Shown: piece after piece, positions 1 to 11,422 of the stretch | How the letters are laid out: each line of letters begins with the position of its first letter | Numbering within the stretch: position 1 is the stretch's first letter | Notes under the pieces: model-generated | What the model was told of the DNA's origin: nothing | The model's input: only the letters and a program-made list of their open reading frames with translations | Databases searched by the model: none | Assembly (NCBI GenBank): GCA_026168455.1 | Contig: CM047429.1 | Span: 2,477,720-2,541,719 of the forward strand | Length of the DNA: 64,000 bases | From: Theocolax elegans | Lineage: Eukaryota; Arthropoda; Insecta; Hymenoptera; Cerocephalidae | Reading direction: 5' to 3' | Translations under genes and position numbers: made by a program

Positions 1-157
1 TTGAAAAATTTCCATTTTTCATGGTGGAATAACTTTTAGGCAAATTATTTTTAACACTTAAAATTTTTTTTCTATCTTCTGGAAGATATTTCCAGCCTGT
101 TCTCAAATTTTGGAACGATTTAAAATTTTCATCGTACCATTTGACGTGAAATAGCCC
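1..157. mobile_element. Right terminal arm of a TIR DNA element, cut by the window start
   Basis: The last bases before the TA-rich flank read ...TTGACGTGAAATAGCCC. Read from the end inward on the minus strand this matches the arms starting at 54137 and ending at 63931: GGG, then a short spacer, then a GTnAAnTGGTnCGATnAAAATTTTAAA-like core, then TTCCAG and AATAACTTTT blocks. All three copies abut TATATA. This is therefore one end of an element that lies mostly outside the window. No coding sequence is visible in this piece. Confidence 0.55.
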
Positions 158-162
158 ATATA

Positions 163-191
163 CATATATATATATATGTGTGTGTGTGTAA

Positions 192-238
<47 letters not shown>

Positions 239-345
239 TGTATGTGTGCGTGCGTGCGTGCGTGCGTGTGTGTGTGTGTGCGGCGGAATATTTATATAAT
301 ATATATATATATATTTTGAGATTGTTTTTTCAAGAATACATAAAA
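163..345. repeat. TG/TA microsatellite tract
   Basis: Compound simple repeat of (TA)n, a long (TG)n run, (TGCG)n and again (TA)n. It directly follows the CCC terminus of the element to the left. Confidence 0.9.
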
Positions 346-1498
346 TATGTATTTTTCCGTGCGCAAAAAAAAGTTGTGAACATAACTTGAAAGAATGTGT
401 ATTAGTTTACTCATTCTTGATAAAACTCATAAAATTTTTAAATGTATACTTAATAATAATAACGCACCTAAAATTCAATGTAATGCTTTAAATGCAAAAG
501 GAAAATTGTTTGAAGACTAAATAAACATTAATCAAGTATAACATACATTTTTCCAAATATCCATATGATATATATAATGGGTTAAACATTAAATACATTA
601 TTTATTGTATTTTTAAGATAATTCTATTATAAACAGTAATGGCAAAACAAAATTCAAATTTTAACAGTGGTAATATAAATACGAATTACATTTAAAAAAA
701 TTTTCAAAAATTATTAATCTAGGAGCATATAATTTAAATATTTTTTAATTTAATATTTCAAAATTGAATGGATATACAAGTGTGTAGATAATGTATATTT
801 ATATAACACAATATTTTAAATAAACAAGTATGTATTTATTAATAACCGAAGGATATTTAAGAAATGAATTTGTTTATAATAATCAAAATAAATATTAGGG
901 CTCTGCATAGGAAAAATAAATTGGATATAATTATGGATTAAAACGCAAATTTTGAAAGAAGGTGCAAATTACGAAAATTTATTTATTTAAGAAGAAAGTT
1001 TTATTACTCTAAAAGTACAAAATATTAATGACATAGAACTTTTGCCGATGATCCTTCGTCATTAAATAAATTAATTTTAAGAGGTGAAGTTCTATTTATA
1101 ACCGTTTAAAATAATCCAAAATTTTAATAATTTGTTAACTAAAATACTACAATTTAGTAAGTATATGTACTTTAATATTTTTGGTAAGTTAATTTTTAAT
1201 TAACATTTATAATTATTAAAATATAAATTTAAGATTTATAAGAATTCATATAGTTTAAAATTTATAGTTAACATTTAATATGTCTCTATTTTTTTTATTG
1301 TTTTTATTCTGATTTCATTACACTAAATTTTAGTAAACTTTTATTTATAAATTATAATAACTATAGCAATACCTCCAAGGTGTTGAGTGAATCTGTTTAA
1401 TTTTTAAGGTGTCCATGGTAGAGAAAAAGTAATATAATTTAAAACATTATTATAAATAAATTAATTACGAAAAACCTTTTTCGAAATTAAAAATAGGG
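346..1498. other. AT-rich stretch without a recognisable gene
   Basis: Very AT-rich sequence with frequent stops in every frame. I see no protein motif, RNA or repeat boundary. It may be the eroded body of the Helitron-like element whose end lies at 1538. Confidence 0.6.
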
Positions 1499-1502
1499 GA
1501 TG

Positions 1503-1538
1503 GCGCGCAAAGCGCGCAGGGGGGCGAAGCCCCCCTAG
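1503..1538 (+). mobile_element. Helitron-like 3' terminus (double hairpin ending CTAG)
   Basis: Two adjacent GC hairpins stand in AT-rich DNA: GCGCGC-AAA-GCGCGC (1503-1517) and GGGGGGC-GAA-GCCCCCC (1519-1535). The second is followed at once by TAG, so the element ends CTAG next to a T. A short GC hairpin just inside a 3' CTRR end inserted beside T is the known signature of rolling-circle Helitrons. The 5' end (TC...) was not found, and no Rep or helicase sequence adjoins it here. Confidence 0.5.
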
Positions 1539-1559
1539 TATATATATATTTCAGACTAC

Positions 1560-1745
1560 TAATTCGTACAACGGCTTTTACGTGCAGAGCGAGCTCCACT
1601 TGTAAGTCCGTTGAATAGATACAAGTGGCTCCTCGATTGTATGACAGCCTTCAATACATCCTCCTAGGACGTGTAAATGTTCTTACGTCCTACGAGGCTA
1701 TATAAAAAGCGTTCCGTAGGAAATATGCGACAATCAATATAACTT
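1560..1745 (+). promoter_or_regulatory. TATA-box region, possibly from an LTR
   Basis: A good TATA box (TATATAAAAAG from 1699) follows a dyad AGGACGT...ACGTCCT at about 1669-1688. Base composition here is less AT-rich than in the surroundings. It could be a core promoter of a solo LTR or of another element. No downstream reading frame supports a gene and no LTR ends were identified. Confidence 0.3.
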
Positions 1746-1904
1746 ATGCCGCGGGAATCAGTAGAGTCAACGTGTTTAAAACACGTAGTACATGTATCGG
1801 AGATATATGTAAGGCTTTTCAAACGTAAACCGAATTAGTTTAAATGTAACGTTTTCGTTACTTTAATTATAGTAATCTTGTTATTGCTCAAATACGAAAG
1901 TATC

Positions 1905-1905
<1 letters not shown>

Positions 1906-1960
<55 letters not shown>
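1906..1960. repeat. (TA)n microsatellite
   Basis: Long uninterrupted TA run, typical of the flanks of the GGGTGGTTCTCTGTGA element that starts at 2004. Confidence 0.9.
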
Positions 1961-1962
<2 letters not shown>

Positions 1963-2559
1963 TATATTATATATTAGAAATAATATAGTGTGTGTATATA
2001 TATGGGTGGTTCTCTGTGAAATCAAAGATGAAAAAAACTGATATTACTATAACTATGGAAATATGTTTTAGAGGTATCCAGTAGTTCTCCTGAATTTTTT
2101 CAGATTTCTTCGAGGCCATTATTTTAAGTTACAGAGAGTCAAAATTGACATTTTAGTACTTTTTTGCATTCTATGCTTATTTTCATGAATTTGTAGCTTC
2201 CAGGGGATGCTTTCTTCACAAAAACATATATATGACTTTTTTTGTATAATTTTTTGAATCTTTCATTAAAAATACTTTTGAAATCATAAATGTATGCTGT
2301 CACACTATTTTAAGCCATTAAAACCTTAAATAGTGAAAATCAGCAATTCTGCTCCGAACTCTGGAAACCTAATGCCGTCTAAAAGATGTATTTTTATAGT
2401 GAGAAATTGCCTATAAATTTCCAGAGTGAGTGTAAATCATTAAGATCACTTATGGTCAAAATATTTGGGAAAAGTGCCCAAAATATTAATAGAAATGTAT
2501 ATTTGTAGCCTTATAACGATGAATCTATTAGCATGATTTATATGATAAATAAATTCATT

Positions 2560-3900
2560 GATCTTTACAAGTCAAAGAAACCAATGCCATATAATTTTAA
2601 AATTTGAATTTTCCAACTATTAGAAAAATTCGTGAATTTATTGCTTTTTTACACTATAAGTTATATGACAAATTAATTTATTGATCTTTACAAGCCAAAG
2701 AAACATTCCTCACATCTCAAGTAAGGAAGTTTTTTAAATTTTAAAATTGTATGGCATTGGATTACGAATATGCCTTATGTAACAATATTCTGACGTTTAA
2801 GACATTAGTTCTATGTAAGTGCGTTAGGGGGCTACATGTTAATATGTGGCACTTGTTAAAGTTTGCTATCGGTAGGGCATATATTCCCCATGTCTTCCTC
2901 GTCAGGATAGAGCTGGTTTTCAAAAATTTTTATATCTGTCATTTTGTATCTAGAGACGAGATGCCTGGACTCTACTGATGAGCCCACCAGGCATACTCAG
3001 GGCGAAATACAAAATTTTTTTTTCCGTCTATTATTATTATTATTAAATGGCCCACCAGGCATACTCAGGGCGAAAATACAAAATTTTTTTTCCGTCTTAT
3101 TAAGTATTTATTAATTTTATACTACAAACAATTAAATTTTATATTTTTGTTTACTTAGCTTGTCTTAGTCCTTTTTCAAACACTCATCCTGTGAGGTTTC
3201 TAAAGTGGCTGGTATTAATACAGTGCGCCTTACATGAGATGTGAGGAATGTTTCTATGGCTGGTAAAGATCAATAAATTCATTTATCATATAACTTATAG
3301 TGTAAAAAAACAATAAATTCACGAATATTTCTAATAGTTGGAAAATTCAAATTTTAAAATTATATGGCATTGGATAACGAATATGCCTTATGTAACAATA
3401 TTCTGACGTTCAAGACATTAGTTCTATGTAAGTGCGTTAGGGGGCTACCTATTAATATGTGGCACTTATTAAAGTTTGCTATCGGTAGGGCATATATACC
3501 CCATGTCTTCCTCATCAGGATAGAGTTGGTTTTCAAAAATTTTTATATCTGTCATTTGTATCTAGAGACGAGATGCCTGGACTCAACTGATGAGCCCACC
3601 GGGCATACTCAGGGCGAAATACAAAATTTTTTTTTCCGTCTCATTAAATTTTTATTAATTTTATACTACAATCAATTAAATTTTATATTTTTGTTGACTT
3701 AGCTTGTCTTAGTCTTTTTTCAAACACTCATCCTGTGAGGTTTCTAAAGTGGCTGGTATTAATACAGTCCGCCTTACTTGAGATGTGAGGAATGTTTCTT
3801 TGGCTTGTAAAGATCAATAAATTAATTTATCATATAACTTATAGTGTAAAAAAGCAATAAATTCACGAATTTTTCTAATAGTTGGAAAATTCAAATTTTA
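2560..3900. repeat. Tandem duplication (613-bp period) with inverted flanks
   Basis: The sequence starting ATGGCATTGGATTA at 2751 recurs at 3364 with high identity for over 500 bp. Short blocks at 2560-2735 return inverted at 3240-3364 and 3790-3900 (for example the GTGAGGAATGTTTCT block). Both copies contain a chance open frame of 75-112 codons with low-complexity, non-protein-like composition. I take these as non-coding parts of the surrounding foldback element. Confidence 0.7.
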
Positions 3901-4608
3901 AAACTATTAGCATGATCATTGAAAAAAAATTTACGCACTTACTTTGGAGTGGTAGAACAGTATCTCCATTTGTTTCAATATCCATCTAATCCCCTGTAAG
4001 CTGATAAAAATATAAACAATATTATACAATTATAAAAAATTAATTTTCAAACATTTATAATGCTGTATTTTTAATTTTACAACCACTTTAAGAATTATTA
4101 TACTAATCTGAAGGATTACTATAAAAGTATCAACATTGTTGTTATTATTATTATTTAGCAATACATTGTTTGAATTTCGCAAACTTGTCACTGTCTCGTA
4201 ATCATATTACTCATTATATTCTCATGTCTGATTTGTTTATATATTTTTTGTATTAAATACGTACATTAAGTTATTGTAATAATAATGTTTATATATTTTT
4301 AGTAATCCTTCAGATTAGTATTATATTTTTTGTAAGAGTTGTAAAACTAAAAATCCAGCATTATAAATGTTAAAAAATTAATTTTTTTGTAATTGTATAA
4401 TAATAGTGGTATTTTTAGCAGCTTACTGGGGATTAGATGGATACTGGAACAAGTAGAGATACTTTTCTACCACTTCAAGATAAGTGCATAAATTTTTTTG
4501 CAATGATCATGCTAATAGATTCATCTACATAAGGCAAGAAATATACATTTCTATTAATATTTCGGGCACTTTTCCCAGATATTTTGACCATAAGTGACCT
4601 TATTTCAA

Positions 4609-5875
4609 ACTAAGGTTTCTCGATCTTGGTGAATAAACCATACATTTAATTACATGGCTACGTTTCGATGACTTTTCTTCATCCGCTTGAGGCTATACAT
4701 TTATTTACAAAAACGAATACATTTGATTAATTAACAATAATTATTAATTTAATTTTTTAGCCTATTGATTCATAACATTTTACTTACTACTTGTCATTGA
4801 AATCTGTATTAACATAACATTTTAAATCGTAGTATCACTGAGTCGTCGCACTAACAATGAAAACAAGGATAATGAAAACCAATGAACTTTATTTTGTTAT
4901 ATGCACAGAAACTGAATAGTTGCGATGATTACCTTTATCTCCTTAAAAGCTCCATAATTCAACATTACTAATAAAATAAATACTTAAATAGATTGAAATA
5001 CCATACAAAAATTAATAACACGAAAAAAAGAGCAAAAGCAGTCACGAAGAAAATATCACAGACGGTAGACTAAATTCGATCACAGCATATTTATATATAT
5101 ATATATATATACAACTATAGTTATATGTTATAACACTAAGTATACCTGTATAAAAAGACGCGATTTTTAATTCAAATTATATGTCAATTTCACTCAATTA
5201 AATTTCTATATGTATTGTGCATGTAAATAATTAAATTAAAGATTTCTTTATATTACGTCAACAATTTAAAAAAATTTTATATTATCAATTATCTCAAATA
5301 TAATAAAAAATTTTTTATTTACAAAATGTACTTATTACAAAAAAATTCAATTAACCAAAACTATGTGACAATATTTGACTAGAATTAATACTGTAAACAA
5401 AGAAAAAATAAAGAAAAAATATTCATCACAATTAAAATTGTTTTTTCAGCCTACTGACAATACCATTGTAATGTTGACTAAGTTTTTTTGTATCATCTTT
5501 TACATTTATCGCCTTTTTTCCAACTTAATATGTACCATTTCAGATATCAGTCTTTTATTCAAATTACTTTCTCTATCTAAAATTGAGACATCATCAAAAT
5601 TAAAAGATTGATTAAATATAGTCATATGGTCATTAATAACAAATTGAGAATCTCTTTTTTTGATATTGAATTTATGTTCTTTAATTCGGCATTGCAATTG
5701 CCTTTTAGTTTCCCCAACGTAACTTGCATTACAATCTTTGCAGTCTGTTTTATATACAGCATTAGTCTCAAGATTTTTTTCTAATTTTTCTTTACCCCTT
5801 ACAATGATATTGTCAAGACTGCTACAGATTGTTGGAATCGGTCGAATATATTGTTGTTTTATTGTGTTTTCTATC
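4609..5875 (-). mobile_element. 5'-truncated Penelope-like element (3' part only)
   Basis: The minus-strand unit lies between the broken halves of the right arm of the 2004-5935 element. It carries a GIY-YIG endonuclease coding region (5506-5870), then an AT-rich 3' region. Near 4650-4690 is the GATGAAG...CGAAACGT-type sequence often found at PLE 3' ends. The reverse transcriptase part is absent. The insertion must be younger than the foldback it interrupts. Confidence 0.6.
5506..5870 (-). pseudogene. PLE GIY-YIG endonuclease domain
   Basis: On the minus strand the frame runs open from about 5870 to the stop at 5506, roughly 120 codons. It contains AVYKTDCKDC, then ASYVGETKR, then QCRIKEHKF, and further on SILDRESNLNKRLISE. 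In GIY-YIG nucleases the paired tyrosines (here VY...SYVG), the following arginine and a downstream glutamate form the active site, and all are present. Cysteines before the YVG motif (CKDC) are typical of the Penelope class. This is the C-terminal domain of a PLE polyprotein that would nick target DNA for priming. It lacks the upstream RT, so it is a fragment, although its frame is undamaged. Confidence 0.75.
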
Positions 5876-5949
5876 TATTCCCACAGTTATAGCGATATTA
5901 ATTTTTTTCATCTACGATGTCACAGAGAACCACCCATATATATATATAT

Positions 5950-6080
5950 TGTAACGGTAAACGACCCACGCAAGACGAAAATCGGACCGATCGCGTGAGT
6001 TTACCGTCGAAGACGCGTAAGGCGCATGCGCGAGCGCGTCGGAGAGCCGGTGTGCACCGTTACAACTGGACCCTGTTACA
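5950..6080 (+). repeat. 5' LTR (short or truncated)
   Basis: It starts TGTAACGG after (TA)n and ends ...CTGTTACA two bases before the primer binding site. TG...CA ends are standard for LTRs. At 131 bp it is short, and there is an internal CCGTTACA at 6057-6064, so the exact end is uncertain. Confidence 0.55.
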
Positions 6081-6082
6081 AC

Positions 6083-6093
6083 TGGCGCCCAAC
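6083..6093 (+). other. Primer binding site
   Basis: TGGCGCCCAAC lies two bases after the LTR end. This is the classic tRNA-complementary start of minus-strand synthesis in insect Gypsy elements. The following ACGTGAGTTTCCT block is repeated about 50 bp further on. Confidence 0.7.
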
Positions 6094-6448
6094 ACGTGAG
6101 TTTCCTTGGGATAGGGAAAATTGTTGCAATTGACAACTAAAACGTGAGTTTCCTCGGGATAGGAAAAACCTTTTCAATTAATTCTGTACTTCGGACAATG
6201 TTATACATACAAACCGCAACGAGTGGTTGCGAGTACGTTGCGAGTTCGTCGCGACGAACATATGTAAACAACAACACGAGTCGAGTACAATCGAACATAA
6301 TTCTTGGAATTAACTCGAAATAATACTTATTATTTTTGATTTAAATTAAAATTAAAATACGAAATAGATAAATTTCTAAATGTAACAGTTTATAACATAT
6401 AAAAATTTTTATAAACAAATTAAAGTTTTCCCAAATAAAAATTTTTGT

Positions 6449-6655
6449 TCAAATTTTTCAAATTTTTCAAATTTTTCAAATTTTTTAAATTTTTCAAATT
6501 TTTTCAATTTTTCAAATTTTTCAAATTTTTCAAATATTTCAAATTTTCGAAAATTTTGAAATTTTTCAAATTTTCGAAAATTTTGAAATTTTTCAAATTT
6601 TCGAAAATTTTGAATTTTTTTAAATTTTCGAAAATTTTCAAAATTTTCACGTTTC
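6449..6655. repeat. AAATTTTTC minisatellite in the Gypsy leader
   Basis: About 9-bp units (AAATTTTTC) grade into 27-bp units containing TTTTCGAAAATTTTG. The unit length is a multiple of three, so both strands stay open (71 and 82 codons of K/F/E repeats). I regard those frames as by-products of the repeat. Confidence 0.85.
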
Positions 6656-7065
6656 AATAAATTTTAATTGACGTGCTAAAAGATTGTGTGGGCAAAAATA
6701 AAACACTTATTGTTTTATTCGGGTTATTTTAATTTTGTTAATTAAAGAGGTGACTGTATTACCCACATTTAATATTTATTATTTAATTAATAAATTCCTA
6801 CTCTGGTATTATCAAACCGGATTCGCAATAACCCACACAATATTACCTTAGCGTACACGGTAGGACGAAGCCAGAGCAATCCAATAATTAGGCTGTATAG
6901 TCCATTCATATATATTTTTGTATTTTGCGATTATAATTGTGCGCCTTAGGGAAAACGCGAGCGAACGACCGCACGATAGCCGCGCAATTAGACTGCTCCG
7001 GTAAAGCAAATTAAATTATTTTTTATATTTATTGTAAATTATTTATTTAAATCGTTATTTTAAAT

Positions 7066-7623
7066 ATGGCGTGTTCGACACAACAGAAGATCGAAGACTG
7101 GTGTTTGTTTTATAGAGACAAAGATATATGTCAATATCTTAACGACCTGTCACTTAAAGATACAAGCAATAAATTTGACAAGTTAAGTCGTCTGACAAAA
7201 TGGCTCCTAGGAGATTACGAGCCAAGGGATTTTGTTGAAGAACCTGAGCAGGATGAAATCACCGTCTGGCACCATCGGGAGGAACTCAGGCAAAATTTCA
7301 TCAGTAAATATAGTTCGTCAGAACACCCGTGGGAGAATTCGACAATTGACGACAACACAAGTCATCCGTTGGTAACTCTTAACAACGATGAAAGAGTTAA
7401 AGAAAATATGGAAACGAGCCGTAGGAGAGTCCATCAATACCAATATAACGAAAATACGGCAATTTTTCAAGAAACCACGGAATCAACATCAACGAATGAC
7501 AAAGCTGCCGACAGTATTACAAACGATGATCAAAATCCAAGCAGAATAAGACTCACTGTAACAGACGGAGGTTCATTTGAAATCTTACTAGAATTTGCAA
7601 CTTTTATGCAGGGAATGTCTTAA
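7066..7623 (+). pseudogene. Gag N-terminal region of the plus-strand Gypsy
   Basis: A 185-codon frame starts at the first ATG after the leader. It begins MACSTQQKIEDW and contains a short segment ending KWLLGDYEP. A QWLLG segment in the gag of the minus-strand Gypsy (near 19840) is comparable in position and spelling. The rest is acidic and polar without a named motif. It stops at 7621-7623. The recognisable gag core follows about 250 bp downstream in another frame, so the gene is interrupted. In LTR elements this protein would assemble the cytoplasmic particle. Assignment rests on position between the primer binding site and the gag core. Confidence 0.5.
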
Positions 7624-7740
7624 CAAGCACTAGATTAGACCAGCCGCAACACGAAGTCCGTAACCAACGACAGCAAGTAGGATTCCAGGACACGCTGAAG
7701 TACCATTCACCTGGACAATTCAACTGAACCATCACAACCC

Positions 7741-8803
7741 GTGCCCCCAGCACCATTCTCTAGACGAGTCGGCAGAGCCTGGGAGGGGGGGAACTTCCAA
7801 GGTCAGGAAAGACTTGGAATTGCGAATGGTACCAGGACCGAGAACAGCGCCTGGCAGAGAAGTGCAGGACAGTCGATGAGAGACGTCGGTCAAATTGTCC
7901 GGAAATGGGGACTACAATGCTCAGCAGATGGCGACCAGAGCATTGACTCATTTCTCGAACGAGTCGAGGAATGTCGGATTCTGGCTAATCTTTCGGAAGC
8001 CGAGTTATTAAGCTCACTACCAGAGTTATTCAAAGGCGTTGCAGCACTCTGGCTTAAAAGCGAAAAAGATACGTGGTCGACATGGTCCGAATTCCAAAAA
8101 GAAGCCCGTCACTGGTTCGGAACTAATAGGCGCTTTCAGAAGAGGTTGATTATCAAGGACCTGGCGAGAAAACGCGAGATTATATCACATGTCTAGTCCA
8201 CATGATAAGAAGACTCGATCCAATCCCAAGGATCGAGCAGCAGCTAGACACACTGCACGGCAACCTGTGCCCCGAAATACAAAATTTGGTGCGCAGGACG
8301 GATTGTGATTCAATCCACACAATCCTCGATCTTGCTGTCGAAGCCGAGCTTACGTTGGAGGGACAGAAGGCGTATAGACACCCTCCGCCACCGAGACGGC
8401 CCTAATCCCCGAGTCGGCTTACAAATCGAAGGATGAAAAGAGGGCCAAAACGAAGATTGCAGCGGTGCAGCCGACAGTACCAATTCTGCAGAACAAGAAT
8501 AATCCGGCAGAGGACTTGGCAAAGACGCTGGCCAAAGTTCTCAAAGAGAAAATGAGAGAATTCGTCCTTTCGATGACCACATCCCGAAGCGGAATTGGTA
8601 AACCGAGGGAACCAAATCGGACAAAGAATACGAAGGGTTCCGCCGAAAGGACGTACGGCGGATCGAAAGAAGAAAAAGACAATCAGAACGTGGGCGCGAG
8701 ACCTCAGGTCACAGAACCGTTGAAATGCTTTGGTTGCGGACGGTTAGGGTATAAGCGCGCAGATTGTCCGGACTGTTCGGGAAACGCAAACAGGTGCGGT
8801 TGA
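7741..8803 (+). pseudogene. Gag core and zinc knuckle of the plus-strand Gypsy, broken
   Basis: Three overlapping frames (7741-8196, 8202-8405, 8465-8803) together read as one retrotransposon gag. VRKWGLQCSADGDQSID, then VEECRILANLSEAELL, then a tryptophan-containing capsid segment match the minus-strand Gypsy gag (VRKWGVRFSGDKSQNID, RILANLSEDE). A stop or frameshift separates each block. Near the end is CFGCGRLGYKRADC, a CCHC zinc knuckle in which the histidine is replaced by tyrosine, so RNA binding would be impaired. The blocks are diverged from the other gag copies, so this is a separate family. Confidence 0.7.
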
Positions 8804-8989
8804 AAAGGGTCGTTCCCGTTCCTGCCCCGCGTAAGATCCGAACAGATATGACGACATCAGCTGAGTCCGAGGGATCTAGCGGCTGTCTCAGCCCGAATTC
8901 TGTGGGATCGACGGAAATGTTAGATCAACACCAGATAGCGCCCGCTACTAGAGATCAGGATGATAATGATGGAGGAGAAGACCCTCCGA

Positions 8990-9365
8990 GTGAAAAAAAA
9001 CTCATTGGTGGGTCCAACTGGGCATTGCTGGCTACCGCGTACGCGCCTTGTTCGATACGGAAGCATCGCGCACGGTAATGGGTTCGGTTGGCCTACAATT
9101 GGCCACAGCCTGTGGCTGTCCACTCATCCCGAGCAACGGAAGAAAGGCGAAAGTGCCAGGAAACCAGACGGTGGCGATCGCTGGTTAAGTAGACCTACCT
9201 TTCGAGGTTGCCGGGATAAAGCGAGATATTCGCGTAGCCGTACTTCCGGACGATCAAATCGACTGTTACGTCGGAGCGGACTTCATCCGTGGTTTTGGCG
9301 CAGTTTTGGATCCGAATGAGAATAAACTTTGGATCAAAGCGGCCAACAAGTCCTTACATTCCCCA
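8990..9365 (+). pseudogene. Retropepsin region of the plus-strand Gypsy
   Basis: Reading across one frame change gives ALFDTEASRTVMG, then VAVLPDDQIDCYVGADFI and GAVLDPNENKLW. This is the layout of a Gypsy aspartic protease: a catalytic DTGA-type motif, then the hydrophobic ADFI flap region. The catalytic glycine is glutamate here (DTEA), which would abolish activity. The sequence stops at about 9365, just before the CCCGTTACA end, so RT never follows. Confidence 0.6.
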
Positions 9366-9399
9366 GTACTCACCCCGTTACAATATATACATAAACTTA

Positions 9400-10700
9400 T
9401 TGAGGCTATTATACATGCATATTTAGGTAGTATATGTAATTTTTTTTGTAATTTCTTTGCAAGTCGTATGCATTTACTTTTATTCTCCATCTGGTAACTC
9501 TGGATGTCGTATCTACCGAGTTTTTGAAACAAACGAATGGTTTATGATCTGTTATAATGAGGAAACGATGGTCCCTTAGATATCAATCAAACTTGGTAAT
9601 GGCATGCAATATGGCGGATGCTTCTCTTAAATAAGTATCATATTTTTGCTCGGCTTTATTTAATACTCGCAAAACATTAGGCGGTAGGTCGGTCCCCACC
9701 TCTTCTTGTGATAAAATTGCTCCTATTGCTGTATCGCTAGCGTCTTAAATTAATATAAATAGTTTATTAAAATCTGCGATTTGTAGTATTGGTTGTTTAA
9801 ATAACTTTTCTCTTAAATCATCAAATGCCGTTTGAACCTCGCTGGACCATACGAAAGGTGCGTCTTTCTTTAATAAATTACTTAATGGTCTAGCAATATC
9901 CGAAAAATTCACAATGAATCGTCTATAATATCCTGCTAATCCTAAAAATTGACGTATGTTCTTCACTGTTTTTGGAATTAGAATTTTTTTACTGTTTCTA
10001 ATAATTATAATTTTCTTGGATCCGGCAGAACATCTCCTGGTGATAATACGTGTTCCAGATACACTACTTTTTTCTTTAAAAATTCACAATTGTCTGGCTG
10101 TAATTTCAAATATGTTGCGCGTACTCTTTTCAAAAAATTTTCAAACTTTTGGTTATGCTCTTGAATATTTTTAGCGTATATAACTGCGTCGTCAAGAAAT
10201 GAAATTATTTCTTTGCCTTGCATGTCCTCGAACATATGATCAATCATTCTTTGAAAAGGAACTGAAGAATTGCACAACCCCATAGGCATTGTTTTAAATT
10301 GAAATAAACCGAATGAAGAAGCGAAAGCTGTTTTATGTTGATCTTCTTGATCTAACGGAACTTGTAAAATTCCTTGATATAAATCCAAAACTGTGAATAC
10401 ACGATTTTCTGGTCCGATTTGATCGATAATATCTAATATATTAGGTAAAGGGTATCGATCTTTTACAGTTTTATCGTTTAATTATCGAAAATCGACAAGG
10501 AGTCAGTATCGTTTGTTACCTTGATTATCAGGCTTCTTTGTTATGAGAACAACAGGTGATGTATAATTGGAATTTGATGGTTCAATTATGTCTCCTTCAA
10601 TAATTTCTTTCAATTATTTATTAAGTTCGCTTTTGAGAGCGTGAGGAAATCTATATGGCTTAGCTGTGATTGGTATGTCGTCGACAGTCGGTATCTTATG
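9400..10700 (-). pseudogene. Gypsy reverse transcriptase and RNase H relic
   Basis: RT block: SPVVLITKKPDNQGNKRY, then VLDLYQGILQVPLDQ (motif A with its catalytic aspartate), then MPMGLCNSSVPFQRMID (motif B), then FLDDAVIYAK (motif C, both aspartates intact). The linker is IRQFLGLAGYYRRFI (9910-9960). The RNase H block continues with DASDTAIGAILSQ and ITDHKPF and ends in a degenerate RVTRWRIKVNAYD. Stops occur at several points, for example between motif 1 and A and before DASD. It would have copied the element RNA. It is dead as it stands. Confidence 0.75.
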
Positions 10701-11137
10701 CTCTATAGTATTTGTCACGCCTCATTTTTTCCCCTTAAAACAAAAACAATCCGAGTATTTATCAATTACATTTTCTATAGATTGCTATTGTTTCATGTTT
10801 ATTTTATCAAAATGCAAGACTTCTTATAATTGTTCATTACGATTAGGCGTACTTGCATCCTCCGCTATGCTAAGTATCCTCCCTTCAGATCGATTGTCAG
10901 AACTGTCGTAAATGTCAACTGTTTACTTTCATAAATATAAAAATTGTTATTATAAGGTTTATCTGAATAAACCAAATAACTATTATTCATTACGTTTTCG
11001 TGTGCGGCTTCGACAAATTCACTTCGTAAATTTTCGTTTATAATTCACTTATTTAATAAAAAATCGCTAGAGTCCTCATCGTGTTCATTTTCGTCCTGTG
11101 TATTTATTAAATTCTCATTATTTATTTCATTTTCAGT

Positions 11138-11422
11138 TTATTTAGTTCCTTGCTTGTTTATCCATAATATTTCAGTTCTCGGGATAATATCCAACTTCTC
11201 CCTCGACATACCCAATTCTTTGTTATTCAATTTACGAACATATCTTACATTTTTATCACTATGTCCGTATTTATCGCCCTCCTCGATTTCGTAATTTATT
11301 TCTATTTGACAATTTATCCTTTGGTCAACAAAATCTTCTTTATTTTCACGAGGTCCACATTTATCGCTCTCCTCGATTTCATAATCCATTTGTGCTTGAC
11401 AATTATTAACTGTCTTATCCAA
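11138..11422 (-). pseudogene. Acidic region upstream of the Gypsy RT
   Basis: A 94-codon frame with an internal duplication: two copies of a segment spelled ...YEIEE.DKCG/YG... about 40 residues apart. It lies upstream of the minus-strand RT in the same orientation, so it is probably a gag-pol linker region. No named domain is visible. Confidence 0.35.

Larger units (their letters stand above)
2004..5935. mobile_element. Non-autonomous TIR/foldback element (GGGTGGTTCTCTGTGA family), interrupted
   Basis: It begins GGGTGGTTCTCTGTGA and ends with the inverse, TCACAGAGAACCACCC, with (TA)n on both sides. The left arm (2004-2560) pairs with 4410-4608 and 5876-5935. The arm is broken between 4609 and 5875 by a minus-strand Penelope-like fragment. 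A further inner palindrome (3908-4090 against 4310-4520) and a 0.6-kb tandem duplication lie inside. A compact 981-bp relative sits at 53112-54092. No transposase was seen. TA-flanked insertion is compatible with a Tc1/mariner-type mobiliser, but the superfamily is not established. Confidence 0.65.
5950..9382 (+). mobile_element. Gypsy-type LTR retrotransposon, truncated (LTR, gag, protease)
   Basis: A short LTR-like segment (5950-6080) is followed by a primer binding site, a leader with a minisatellite, a gag relic and a protease relic, all on the plus strand. It stops within or just after protease at the sequence CCCGTTACA (ends 9382), which mirrors the LTR start TGTAACGG. ATATAT flanks both ends, but this lies in TA-rich DNA and is weak evidence for a target duplication. 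RT, RNase H and integrase are missing. Confidence 0.65.

Noticed and set aside
2751..3702. Paired 75- and 112-codon frames beginning MALD
   Set aside because: They lie in a tandemly duplicated part of a foldback element and carry no recognisable domain. The frames break where the repeat drifts.
4640..4692. Hammerhead-like sequence (GATGAAG...CGAAACGTAG, minus strand)
   Set aside because: The core reads CGGATGA instead of CUGANGA and the flanks cannot form stem I. It is a decayed PLE 3' end at best.
6409..6660. K/F/E-repeat proteins on both strands
   Set aside because: By-product of a minisatellite with a unit length divisible by three.
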